This document shows positions 26,001-38,170 of a stretch of DNA of 64,000 bases, one piece after another. Source of the stretch: Eudromia elegans (Eukaryota; Chordata; Aves; Tinamiformes; Tinamidae); NCBI GenBank assembly GCA_003342815.1, contig PTEX01000012.1:5255209-5319208 (forward strand), read 5' to 3'. The position numbers and the translations under genes are program-made. Every line of letters starts with the position of its first letter. Position 1 is the first letter of the stretch. The notes beneath the pieces were generated by a model. The model ran no database searches. It was given only the letters and a program-made list of their open reading frames with translations, and was not told the origin of the DNA.

Positions 26001-26438
26001 ATGTTCTATTCATTGGTAAATTAAATATAGTTAGGGTTTGTCAGTATATGTACTCTTTCATGTCTTGCTCTGTTATACTGCTTTATCATTCCAAAGCAAA
26101 AGCCAGTCATTTTCCTTCATCCACTAGGTGCCATCCACCATATTTATTGCGGATTTTATCTGAAGCACATTGAAGAAAAAGTCCCATGGTCTTCAGTGAA
26201 CAGTCGGGGAATGGGGCAGGATTCTTATGGAAAATTGGACCATGTAACTGTGTCTGTATATACAATGTGTCTGCATGAGGGAGGGCATATCTGAAGGAAA
26301 AACAAAACAGTTGAGGACGAAAGGGACTTCTGGAGATCCAGCCTGCCTGTTCACAGCAGGCCTTGTTTCCTCAGGGCTGTGCTGTAATTTCATTTCTTGA
26401 GTTTTGAACACCTACCTTGCCCAATTTAATGTTCTCAT
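23021..26438. other. Non-coding AT-rich DNA
   Basis: No gene is supported; the largest frame (24372-24680, +, 102 codons) has no recognised domain. Two small adjacent hairpins lie at 24856-24876 and 24878-24890. No repeat family is recognised. Confidence 0.5.
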
Positions 26439-26459
26439 ACACACACACACACACACACA
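26439..26459. repeat. (AC)n microsatellite
   Basis: Ten and a half uninterrupted AC units. It is potentially polymorphic. Confidence 0.92.
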
Positions 26460-27897
26460 AATCCCTCTTTATTATGCTTTACTTTCAATTATGGGATCAT
26501 TTGCCAATCTTCTGTGGTCTCTTATCAAGAGAATGGAATCCTGTTGTGATTTTACATTTAGTATTATTTTTTTTTTCCCCAAACTGGGCATCAGGATTTG
26601 GAGGTTTAATGCAATCCTGGAAATTACTATAATGTACCAAATGTACCAAACTAATTTTGACCTTTTTGAGGTTCTGTATTTGATTGTCAAACCACTCCAC
26701 CTCTTCAGCATGAGTCAGTAAGACTGCAATCAATGAAGAAAGGAATTAAATAGAAATAAATAAAAAAAAAAGAGTGGTTTGGAATTTTAACATATCTTTT
26801 GGCAGAGGTATTGTCTAAAATATTGTCAAAGCTCTAAAGAAACACATCTGAGCTGATTTGTTGTTGGACCTCACTATTGAGCCTCAGGATGTTAATTACT
26901 GACATATGTTTCAATACAGGTAACGCTCCCTTCTTGTCCCAATAATTTCAATGGAATTGTACCTGCATATTCTGGTGTCCATTGATGTTTGCAGAAATTC
27001 TCCAATGAATCTTTTCACCAGTCTCCAAACGTTTATTAGTTGACATTATGCAGCATCTTTTTTTTTTATTATTGCTATGCCTGTTCTTTAATTTTGTTTT
27101 GTTTTTTAGATCAGGAACTTTTATGTACATTTATAAGAGATTATATGGCAATTAGTTGAGAATAAGACTAATTACAAATGATTTATTGATGCCGTCTGTG
27201 AGTATCTATTACTGGTTTTTGATGAGATTAATTACATTTTAATTAAAGTTACCTCTTATCACTAAGTACTACTAATGTTAGTTGAAGATAAGTTAGAATA
27301 GCCTCTGTGCTGTTGCTTTTCCAAGAATATGAGATGAAGTATTTGCATATTGGGTACACTTTAGACATGAAATTTAAGATAAGGTGTACAGCAACCAGCA
27401 AAACAGAAAATTTGGAAGTCAATCCACCCCAAAACTGTAGTTATGTAGGGTTCATGCTTTAAGTCCATATATTATTTTATATCACCTACCTTTCAATACT
27501 TTCAATACTTTCTAACCTTCTTTAGCTTGACCATTTCTGAAAAGGCCTAATTTGGGTTCCTCTCTCTGTTTCTTTTCATGTAAGCCCACCCCAGACACAT
27601 TAACTGGATTGCTACTCGTTTTATTCCAGCACTACATCCTTGAGCCACAGTCATGGCTAAAATAGCTGTCTCATTTAGCCCCACTGGAAACTGTACGTTA
27701 CATTTATGGATCCTTGTAAAATACTTTTTCTTGCATCATTAATAATTGCACATAAGTAGACATAATGAAAATTGTTTCAGAGTTAGTCTTTTCTTTCTCC
27801 TGTACTCTTATCTTTGTCATTTTCACAACGTTTGAGATGTCTGGAATGTTTTCTACGGGTAAAGTATATTCTCATACAACAGACTTTAAAATTTAAT

Positions 27898-27911
27898 TAT
27901 ATATATATATT
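27898..27911. repeat. (AT)n microsatellite
   Basis: Short uninterrupted AT alternation inside an A/T-rich stretch. Confidence 0.8.
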
Positions 27912-30900
27912 TTAATGCCCAGTATTTTTATTGAATGAAAACTTAATGTATATTTTAAAAAAATAAAATCTTGTTTAAATTTCAAAGACCAGAAAATATC
28001 AATTTTCTTGGGGGAAAATGAAAAAGCATCAACGTTTTACAAAAGAAAGCTCATGAAACTGTCTTCCAGACCCAGGTGATCTGGGTCTTTTACTTCACTG
28101 AAACCTTTCGTCTGGTGATTCATTTTTGTGGTGAGAAGGAGAATAAATACAGTGGCAAAGAAATGTGACCGACACTGTGACCTGAAAGCAGTAAGTGACT
28201 AAATCCTTCTGATCTTATTTGAAATGATGTTCCAGACATCATAGATTGCATTGAGAAGTCTCTGTTAGCAATTAGTGATCTTGTTAGCAATTGCAGTGGG
28301 CAGACTAATTAATGACACTGGATTGCTTAGATTTGGGGGATGAGGAGGAAATGGATATAGCATAATTAAACTATTTTTGAAGTCTCGATGTTGAACTATC
28401 GCTTCTAAAAAAGTTGGATGATATCAAAGTTAATATATATGCATGGGTTTATCTTGCATTAACTTAACTTTTGGAGGACAATCCAAGATATTAGCTTGGT
28501 GTTAGGTGCTGGGCTGGATGACTGTGCTGTTTACTTAGCACTAAGCAGCATTTTGCACGGACATTAACTCACAGGGTAGAATGGGAATGAACTCACCCAG
28601 CCCAGGTGTCCCAGTCTGTCTTTTACTGAGTGCAACTGCAAACTAGGACCTCACCAGTGGTCAGTAAAATTAACATAAGTATCAGGTTCTAAACTTCATC
28701 CTTCAGCTTCCTTATGACCGTGATCTGCAATGCTCTAGGACATGCCCACAGCAAAGCCTGGCTATTCCTCGGGCAGCTTTGCAAGTCCTTTTCCAACATC
28801 ACTTAGAACCTCAGTCTCTTGGAGGGCTAATGCACCACTCTGTTGATCTTTGCAGTGATGTTATTGTCTATTAATCACTCTTAAGATTCAGCTAGTACTA
28901 CTGATGGTCCTTTTCTTGTTTTCAGTCATTCTGTGAAGAATAAAAGAAAATTAAAATATTTATAAGGATAAATATTACTATTGTGAGGAGTATTTACTAT
29001 TTACTGTTTCAGGATGTTGCTGCTTAGAGGTAATACATAAGCAGGTCAATACTCTTACCTTAGTAGACATGGTATTATGTTTAGCTTATTTGTTCTGGCT
29101 GTTTGTTTTTTTAATTTGTTCACTTGTTGGGCTAGAGGATTAAGCTAATTATGCTGGGTGGAAGATTATAAAATTCCTTGCAGTTTCAAAAGTATACAGG
29201 TTTTGTAGTTTTCATGGTCACAAAATGGAAATTTTATCAGTCTCTAGGAAAAATAATGTGCACTTAAAAGAAATATTATCTCTAAAAATATGTATTAAAA
29301 CATCACTTGCCCATAGCTTAGACCATGTTAGTGTTCCTATTCCAGATTACTGGCTTCAGGGTGTTCAATATATTACGCCAAACATTAAGTTTATCTGCGA
29401 GATGGTATCTTGGCTGATTGCATAGGGATAAAAAAATGAGGATTTTTAGGAGGAGTAGTAAGAGGAAAATGAAAAAGAAAAAAAGATTAAGAGATAAAGC
29501 TCTTTAGTGAGAAAGGCCCAGTTAACTGGGAGATATCCTTACCTGGTGCCTTCTAAGCAAGCAAAGTTTAATTTGCAGTTCTGGAGCTCAGAAAATCAAG
29601 AAGAATTCTGAACCATCAACCTATAAAATGCTAAGGAAGCTGAAGTTGTTTGAAGGAACCTTGGACATAGATGCAGCCACAAAATGCTGCAAGGAAGCTG
29701 CTATCTTAATCCCCAAGTTTACTGAGTGAATGAAAATCATCAAACCTTTCAAAGAAGGATGCAAATTCTGGCAAAAAGTGATAAAATTGGCCTGTAGTTG
29801 CTGCACCAACAAATACTGGGTAGACACTGGGAATCTACCCAGGAAAGGTAGGAGAGGAAAGTCATTGAACATATCCACCAAAAAGTACAATAGAGAGATA
29901 AAAGTAAGTTTAACTTATGCTAGGAACCATAATGCCCATCTTTTTGATCAACTTTTTGATTAAAACTTTTAATGTTAGAAGTATAAGACCTAATTCTTTT
30001 ACAGCCACTTGATTGTTCCAGTAGCTCTGCAATCTGGTCATTTATACCACGGGGACCACACCGAATGCAGAAATGCTCTCAGACAAAAATACTGCCTTAG
30101 AGCAGTTCATGGGTGAGCAAAGCAGTACACCCAGCCAAAATGTGCTTACAACAAAATTCCCCTTGTTTCAGCACAAATTTGAGACATGCTGTGCACAAAC
30201 ATACTTTTCTAACATGTAATCAATCTTAGAAATGCCAGTTATATTGGGGAGAAGCATATGATACAACTCCAAACATTTCACATGCCTGGTATTTTATAAT
30301 GGCTTTTATCAAGCAGTCTGGAGCTACAGACAGCCCATCAACCAACTAACCATGTGACGAGCCTAGAGGCGACTCCAGAGCTGCCAGGGGAGGCTGCCAA
30401 GGAGCCAGATGTCACTAGGACTGTTTCTGTCACTGCTTAGCTTCTGGGTCCTGTAGCTGCCACCAAGCTGGGAAGGAGCGGGATAATGCGTTGTCTTGCT
30501 TTCCATAGGCCAGTGAACTTCTACATCCGTGTGCTCTGTTTCTTTGGCCGTTTGAAGCAAATTTGTATGCGTCTTTGCTTTTTTTGTCTTGCAGACAACA
30601 CAAGAGATATTTCTGTCCCATCAGTTAAACATAGGCCTGAGATCCTTATGAGGAGAAGATGTCTTTCTACCTAGGTTCATGGTCCTGTCCAGGTATGGGC
30701 CAAGCTCTGCTGTGCACAGCGAGGTGGGGAGCCAAGTGAGCTGGGTGAACAGGTCAGGAACAGGGAGCTTGATAAAAGGAGCCTCTTAGGGCAAAACCAC
30801 GCCTTTTTGGTGTGTCTCTTTCACTAACCTGTCTTCTGTTACTTCATCTGCAGTTTAGCACAAGGTGACATATGTATTGAAATGTCTTCAAAGGTGGACA

Positions 30901-31139
30901 CAAGAACTTCCCCTTCTGCTACTTGGCCTTTTGTCACAGCGTGTGTTTCCTGCCATGCTGCTCTCAGGCTATGACTAATGGTTGGCAAATGTTTACTGTG
31001 CGGGCTGCACTTTGCACTTCCCCGGCCAGGGATTTTTATCACTAACCTTATTCTGAAAGGCACTGCCTAGCTGAAGGTAGCCAAGAAACTGCAAGCATGG
31101 GGTTATCTGTATTATCCTAAACAGCAAAACAGAAGTAAC

Positions 31140-31154
31140 ATTATTATTATTATT
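31140..31154. repeat. (ATT)5 microsatellite
   Basis: Five ATT units in tandem. Confidence 0.85.
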
Positions 31155-33989
31155 GCTGTCACTTTGGTGCAGTAAATGAAAAGGGCATTTGGGGGATTTT
31201 GTTTGCTTTTCTTTTAAATCTGCAACACAAAATGAAGGATAATACTTAAAAAGAAGATGGAGCAAATACAGTATTTGTAAACCTAAGGTTTTATTTCTAA
31301 TCCCTTGGCAGGTCCATTTGGACAGGCCCTGGTCTGGTCTGCCTTCTAGCTCAGCACAACAGAAGATCGCTTCTTATTAGACACCATCCTATCATCTCTA
31401 TCTTCCTGAGACTCAGTCTAGAAATGGAATTCTAGGCCCTTTGGAAAGGCAACTTAAGATACTTAAGTGAATAAAACCAAGGCCTTTGTATTTAGGTTAA
31501 TTACAGAAGGTGAAAAAGCCCCCAGTTTGCCACAGAAATTTGCCCTTAACTCCAAGAGGGTGAGTAGATCGTTCCCAGAAAGGACCTGTAAATTTGTTTC
31601 ATTCCTTTCCTTGAAGGATTTCTACATCTAACATTTTCATCAAGAAGGGGAGGATGGGATGACCAACAGTGGTGCTAACCAGCAAGGCACAGACGTGCAA
31701 GAAAAAAGTAGACTGATATTGGAAATTTCTCGAAGCCCACAAGAGTCTCTCCAAGTATCATAAATCCCCTGTGATCTGGGAGCTGATCCCTGGGTCTGTT
31801 TCAGGTCTCCTGAACCAAGTCTTTCTCCCATGTCTTTCAGAGCTGTGTAGTGACTTTTAAAATCATCAAAACTATCAAAACTATCAAACTTTTGTTTCAA
31901 AATTTGTGTTTTGTTGGTTTTGAAGCCACGTTGCTGGACAGAAAAGAGCAGTCCTCCTCTTCTTCTGTCTTCCTTCTAAACCCCTATTTTTCATCCACTG
32001 GGATGTGGACAAGCATCTTGACAACTGAGGGAGCTCCAGGGAAAGTGCTCCTACATTTTCCTGAGGCTGGTTCATATTTCTCTGCTTCGGTCCCAAACTA
32101 CCGTTCCTGCGATTTTTGTCTCACAGGGTGCTCCACTGCCACTGAAATACAAAGTAATTAAATTTCAAGGGCCCTGATGCTTCTGGGGAAAGAATTTGTA
32201 GTGTGCAGGCAGATGTTTTTTTCTGCCTCTACAGCATCTGTCCTCTGCCTCTAAGGTTATTAGTATTGTGGTTATCAGGCTCTGACATATCAGCATCTGT
32301 AGCTCCTTTCTCTCTTTTTATGTTAGTTCTCTGTTGAAGAAAACATGAACCTTTGTCTATGCTGGTTTAGAAAGAATACCCGTTCAAACTGAAAGGCAAG
32401 AAATCCAATTTTTTACTTTAATGTAAACACAAGCATTTTCAAATAAAAGGAGATAAAAAGCCAATAATTGTGACTCACCTTGTTTCTTTAACTGATGTCA
32501 TTTTGGTTTTACATATGGAGGTGAAGAAAAAGCAGAAACTCATACCCTGTGAGCAAAGGAAAATAAGTAGGATAAACATAGATATGGCAAAAGAAATATC
32601 TTCATTAACTTTAAATATTCTTTATCAGATTTTTCTTGTTTTCTTTGTTTGGGGGGTTATGTGGCTGTATTTAGTAAATCACATCCTTCATTTCAAAGAT
32701 TTTTGAGTCTTTGTTGTTCCTAAGAGATACTATCACTTTTTCATATGCTATTAAGCACACATTGTTTAATACTCTCTAGAATATTTTTGGACCAGCTAAG
32801 TATCAGTCAAATCCTTTTATCATAAAAGACTATTCTGGAAAGTTCACCTTATTCTAGGGTTACTAAAATGAAAGCAAGAGCCCGGCATATTACATTCTTT
32901 TCTTCCAAAAGATTTCCATTTTCTTCTCCAGACCTGCCACTTTACTTGCTAGTTGTATTATGAAAAGCTGTGCTTATAGCAGACCTATTGTAGAGTGAAA
33001 AGGAAAATGCTTTGCTACAAGGCAGTAGCTAATTCACTATTCTTCAGGGACTGATATTCATCTATCCTTCAATAAAAGCTAATGGTTAAATAGACCCAAA
33101 GCACTCAGCTAATCTAGGAAGCAGCTGATGGCTGGGGGTTGGGACTTAAAGTTCATGCGGGAGCGCTGCTCCTGAAGACAAAGATATTCTTACATTTGCC
33201 TTAGAAAGAAATGACAATGCTACAAAAAATAGCAGATGGTTTTCATTTTCAAAAACATGGTTTTATTAAAAAGTACCCAGTGACTGCATCTGAAAGAGAA
33301 ATATTTTATTAATTCTTAAGCAGGTATTACTTCAGTAATTTTTTCCTATTAAACGTGTATGACCAGGTAAACAAAGGGATTATGTTTTAAGTAACTGACT
33401 AGTCCTTTGCTACTGCAATTCCATCACCCTTAAGAAGATGCAATGATTTTCTTTTCATGAAATATAATTTTTACAAAGCCCTGGCAAGAAGGAGGAGAAA
33501 TGACCAGAACATGTTTCCTTCTGTATAATCTCCATTCCAGTTAAAGGTACTGCTGCGTCGTGCATATCAAGCAGTCCAGGGCAAGAAGGAAAGCTCTCTT
33601 GAGAAATCAGCAACAAAAACAAAAGTGCACTAACACAGCAGGCTCCACAAGGGCAGATCAGATTCTTATAAGCAAGGTTATGGCTTCAGATACAACACAG
33701 AGCAGATCACAGGGCTTCTGCGCAGCTGCTGCAGCTGCATGTGAGGACATACGTGCAACCAATTCTTTTCACAGATAACCTACGCGCATTATGTGTGTGC
33801 TACAGGGCACCTAATATAGCCATGCTGTGCACAAGCCTGAAAACAACGACCTGAAAACACAAATGTGTCATTTAACTGCATGACAGAGGTTCTTGGTCCC
33901 AAAGGGTCTAATTTTGGTCACCCCACAAACAATGGCAAAGTTCACACTGACTTCACCATCATCAGTAATTAGGTCTGCTGCTGGAACTG

Positions 33990-34009
33990 TTTTTTTTTTT
34001 TTTTTTTTT
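33990..34009. repeat. Poly-T run (20 T)
   Basis: Twenty uninterrupted T followed by a short C run. Read on the - strand it is a poly-A with an AATAAG word about 15 bases upstream, but no gene copy is recognised behind it, so it is called a mononucleotide repeat. Confidence 0.88.
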
Positions 34010-34789
34010 CCCCCTTATTTTGGGATCTTCTCATAGCGAAGGAGATGAAATGCTGCATACTGTAACAAAATGTCATATTTCTGTACATAGCCTGGCAGAA
34101 CTGCTATGCTTTCCCAGAAATGGAGTGACAAGATGGGACAAATGCCTTGTGAGAGGCACTAGAAGATTTGTGCCTTCTGCAAAGCCAAGACTACAAACCT
34201 CTCTTCTTTTCCTGCACCTTCTGCCTCATCATTTAGAGAAATACATACATATATATGTGTGCATATTTTATTTTCTAGTGTTTTGTGATTTTTTTTCAGT
34301 GCTGATACATTAAGTTCTCTTTAAAAATATGTTTGTCTACAGTGTGTCATCATTCTATCTGAGATTGGACTATACCCCTCATATTCCCCAGCAAAGTACT
34401 ATCCTGCCATGACAGCTGCACTTCTTTCTCTTTGGCATGCATAATTGCTGAAGTTTTGGGACCAATCCAGTCTTGCAATAATCCCCAAACCATCTGTTTC
34501 TCTCAAAAAAAAAACCAAACTGAAGAAAGGGGATTCCCCATAAACTTTGCATTGGTGGATTGAGCTTTAGGGGTTGCTTTAAGGATGGGTTACATGAGTT
34601 CACTTAACAGATCTCATGCATAGTTTTCACGCAGCGATTGGCAGGTCACTTGTGGTCTCTCGGTATGAGATTGTCATTTGTAGAGTAGTATACCATAATA
34701 CTTCACCAGTAATCCCCCAGTAATGTGGAGTTTATTTAGTCAGTATTGGAGACACACTTGAGTTTAATTCAAATGCATCAAGCCAACAT
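34010..34789. other. Non-coding DNA
   Basis: No gene recognised. The 97-codon + strand frame 34020-34313 ends in a low-complexity hydrophobic stretch and has no domain. A short ATAC/AT-rich repeat occurs at 34241-34266. Confidence 0.45.
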
Positions 34790-34950
34790 AACCCGTTTAG
34801 GTGGTTAAAGTACAGCACTTTTAATGAGCTGTCCAACAGCTTTCATGTTATTAGGGAAACTCACGGTAGTGGCATCATATATGAAAAGAGAGGTATGTTT
34901 TGATACCTGAGATATATTTGCTCTCTGTTTCTGTTTTCATATGAAAGTTA
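34790..34950. promoter_or_regulatory. Candidate conserved non-coding element (short)
   Basis: A short block of balanced sequence contains AGCTGTCCAACAGCT, an imperfect inverted repeat, with TTTTAATGAG-like homeodomain words on either side. It has an enhancer-like texture but no diagnostic motif, so this is a weak call made only by appearance. Confidence 0.22.
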
Positions 34951-36107
34951 CGTCAACAGCTGTTTATAGTAAGGGTCAAGATATGTTATCAAGGTAACTG
35001 GAGAGATATTTATTTTATATTCATATACATTTAAATTAAATTAAATATAAAAGGCATATATTTTACACTTTATTTAGCAGCTTGCAGATGGCTGGGTACC
35101 TTGGTAAGTAACTACTCTAACACCAAGAACTAACGACACAAGTTAGACCAGTTATGCTCCTGTTAACCATATGGACGGTCTCTGGCTGTTTCTGCTGTTG
35201 TGTCTTGAAAAGTGAATGTGAACAAGTATATTTAGCATGGTGTAAATGGTGCCTGAGAACTGTCAATGCTGGTAGTCTAGAATAGTTTCTTGCTATTTAA
35301 CCACACATATTCTCAACCCTTAGACCTGGAAGGACAATAAATCTCCTGGAGATGGAGATAGTGGAGTCATGACATCCTGTCTCACATGCATTATCACTGT
35401 AGTGATACTGGCACACGTTTCTAATCCTATCAAAAGCACATTCACTTCTTTTTAATTGCACATTACTTTTCAATTAGCTGTTTATTAAATACTAATACTC
35501 TATTCTGCTGTAGCACTCTTGTTGTTCTGACAGACCTGCAGGAGGAGGTATTGATAGACTCAGCCTGGGTAATACAGAGAACCTAGATTTCTGCTTCAAA
35601 TCGCTAACAAAGACTCATCTATCAATTTTTCTGAAAAGAGAGTTTTTAAAGTTGCTGGAAGTGAGAGATCTCCTTCTGTTTGTTAGCATTCAGAAAGTCA
35701 ATTCCATTGAGTCTATTTGTGACACAGCCTTGTTTAGAGACTAATCACTGAAGGCTGTGATTGATCTATATGACACAGTTGGCAATTTATGAGTATGTGT
35801 CATTTCATTTTCCCCGAGTGACTTTTTTTCTTTTTTTTTCTAAATTTAAGCACTCTGAAAAATTAAAATATAGGAGGAGTTCTCTGACTTTGTCTTCTCC
35901 ATCAATTACACTGAATGATTACAAGCGGAAAGGCCGGGGCCGTTTTCTGCAGAAACCCTACAACATTCAGATGAAGTATTTGACATGAGACAACGGGGTC
36001 ACAGTCATCCTGAAAACAGAATCAGGAGTACAAAGCAGTCTGAATATGAGGAGAATACATGCTACAAAACTATTTCTTTCTGTAAATTCATATTACATTT
36101 CTCTTTG

Positions 36108-36145
36108 CCTCTTCTGCTTTTGTAGAAGCTACCTCTTCTGCTTTT
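36108..36145. repeat. 24-bp spaced direct repeat
   Basis: The word CCTCTTCTGCTTTT occurs at 36108-36121 and again at 36132-36145. The two copies are 24 bp apart, consistent with a partial tandem duplication. Confidence 0.7.
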
Positions 36146-36255
36146 TAAATGTCATCCATATTTATCAGACTGCATGGTTCTTGACATTTAGGAATATTTT
36201 TTCATCAAACTATAACTGAAGCTTTGACAAAGGGAGCTAATTATCAAGGGGTTGA

Positions 36256-36290
36256 TTTTTTTTTCTTTTTTCCTTTTTTTTTTTTTTTTT
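36256..36290. repeat. Polypyrimidine tract, 35 nt
   Basis: Thirty-five consecutive pyrimidines, almost all T with four C. This low-complexity tract is followed directly by AAGGAGCAG, so it superficially resembles a splice acceptor, but no exon is recognised downstream. Confidence 0.85.
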
Positions 36291-36539
36291 AAGGAGCAGC
36301 AGGCTATAGAGAAAGCGTGAATTGTCAGCCACTCCTAATGCTCTTGCAGCACTTTCTCTTCCCTTAGTGTAGTTAGAAATTTGAATTTAAATGATTGCTG
36401 AAGCATGTACGAAATGCAGTGGGAGTTGAATAATAGTGGATTCTAAATGACAGAGAAGTCACTAGGTTGCTTGCTCAAGTAAAAAGTTAGCACCTGTTAT
36501 AAGCTACACATAGTCTCTCCTGCAGTAAATTTTGTGTTA

Positions 36540-36730
36540 TTTTTTCTTTAATGCAAGCGCTGACTGAAAATCCTGATTACCTGTCAATGCTGATGTCATT
36601 GGCTATGGCGTGGGTCTCAGCCTGTACAAAGTCAGGATATGGCAAATGAGAGTATAAAAATTTGTTTGAGGAAATGCTCTGTTACTAAACAGAAGGCTGC
36701 ATAATTTAAAAAACGCCGACAAACATTGTG
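36540..36730. promoter_or_regulatory. Candidate conserved non-coding element
   Basis: A balanced block runs from an AATGCAAGCG word through CTGATGTCATTGGCT to a GCATAATTTAAAAA word near 36700. It includes a CRE-like TGATGTCA and an inverted CCAAT-type ATTGG at about 36597-36601. There is no long frame. Inference from texture. Confidence 0.28.
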
Positions 36731-37084
36731 ATGCTGATCAACAAAAGTTGCTCTTGTTAGAAATAATCTATTTTCTTGTCTTTAGTGATGGTAAAGTAAC
36801 ACAAGACTCTGATCAGAAATATAAAGACTTTCTTACAAATCCCTTTCATGAGCCTCCAAGTGAAGGCTAATTTAGGAAAAAAAGATATACATCTGAAATC
36901 TGTTATTCTTCTATTTTCAGTTGCCTAGCAATGGCACAACTGCAAGAGGAGGAACAGTTTGTGGTGTGTAATGCATTTTTTATTGTCATCGACAACCGTG
37001 TTTCCATATAGTTCTCCTTCATGTCTGCTACCATATATGAATAATTTGATTTCCTTGGTTTGTCAAATCCAGGCCACTTAGCCT

Positions 37085-37345
37085 GAAATGAGATCTTTAA
37101 CTAAGGAAGGAATGCAAGATCATTCCCATTACAAAATCAATTTTAATTTAGTTACTATATCAAAGCCTGCTTTGAATATGCGCTCCATGAATTCAGCTGT
37201 GCTAATAGCGATGCACAGGTCAGACTCTCTGAATCAATTTGATAAAAATTCAAGGCTAAGCACAACTTTTATATCTGGAGCAGCCTTGTTTTAATTTCAT
37301 TAATTGTAAATGGACGCTCTTTCTTCAGCAGCTGTTTATCTAACC
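37085..37345. promoter_or_regulatory. Candidate conserved non-coding element rich in TAAT cores
   Basis: A 68-codon + strand frame (37088-37294) crosses this block, but its sequence reads more like regulatory DNA. Homeodomain-type cores are dense, including TTAATT at 37291-37296 and 37300-37305 and AATTTAG words near 37145. No known protein is matched. Together with the neighbouring blocks at 36.5 and 38.0 kb it forms a small cluster. Alignment would decide. Confidence 0.33.
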
Positions 37346-37959
37346 ATACCTTCTAAGTAAAGAACGAGGCCAGTCCAACTGAACGTGTACCCTCGGGGGG
37401 AGGCGAGTGCAAGCAGCAACCAGTGACAGCAGAAAAGAAATATAGACCTAAGTATTCCTAAGACTCAGCACTTTCTACACATAAGAGCTTTACTTCTTGT
37501 CATTCCTTTCTGTCTTATGTATAACCCTTATTAATATTTTTATGTTACAGCTTTATTAATTCATTTTATATTTATGAAACAGAAAGAGAAGGAAATAAAT
37601 ATACAACTATCCCTGAAAAGACTACCCCAGCATGACCCTTCATATGATTTTATACATTACATTTTCTCTCTGAGAAATAGCTTCCCATGACCTAAAGGAA
37701 ACAATCAAAAAGCCTAAATCAAAACCCAATTCTACCTTTTTTTTTGTAGGTTAATGAAAACTAAAGCATTCCTGACTGTACCCTCCCTCTTATAGATTTG
37801 TGTCTCTGAAAAATATTAACATAGTCTAGGCTTATGTCTTTTAGCTTCGTGTAATCTGTTGCTCTTTTCCTCTCCTCAGTTCACCCCCCTCAACATTAAT
37901 TCACAGAAACTTTGTGGACTTCAGTGGATCAAGGGGAAAGCTCTGTGCAGCCTCCTGAC

Positions 37960-38170
37960 ATTAACATTCCTAATTCAAAGCTTATTGCATTTGTTTCCCT
38001 TGGATCTTTCCTGATTAAAAATGTACTCACTGAGAAGAGCACCTCCATATTACATTTAGCAGAAAATCCTGAAAGGCGGGAGGAGGAAGCGATATTATGA
38101 AGGGCAAACATCTGCTGGGCTTTCCAACTGATGGCTTTCAAGTTTTGCAGAATATTTGGAAGAATGAATT
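37960..38170. promoter_or_regulatory. Candidate conserved non-coding element
   Basis: Balanced sequence without simple repeats, crossed by 62-codon (+) and 70-codon (-) frames that mirror each other and match nothing known. The GCGGGAGGAGGAAGCG stretch near 38075-38091 is locally GC-rich. Weak inference of regulatory or exonic function. Confidence 0.22.

Larger units (their letters stand above)
26460..33989. other. Long AT-rich non-coding interval
   Basis: About 7.5 kb holds no supported gene. It includes an AT microsatellite (27898-27911), an ATT microsatellite (31140-31154) and an 8-bp hairpin AGACCCAG/CTGGGTCT at 28068-28088. Frames reach at most about 105 codons with no domain. I recognise no transposon family, which is unusual for this length in most vertebrates but ordinary for birds. 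Confidence 0.45.

Noticed and set aside
28068-28088. AGACCCAG/CTGGGTCT hairpin
   Set aside because: Isolated 8-bp stem with no extension; the chance expectation for the window is about six such stems.
33990-34009. Poly-T as the tail of a - strand retrocopy
   Set aside because: Only an imperfect AATAAG lies near it and no recognisable gene copy follows on the - strand.
36256-36300. Polypyrimidine tract plus AG as a splice acceptor
   Set aside because: No open or recognisable exon follows.
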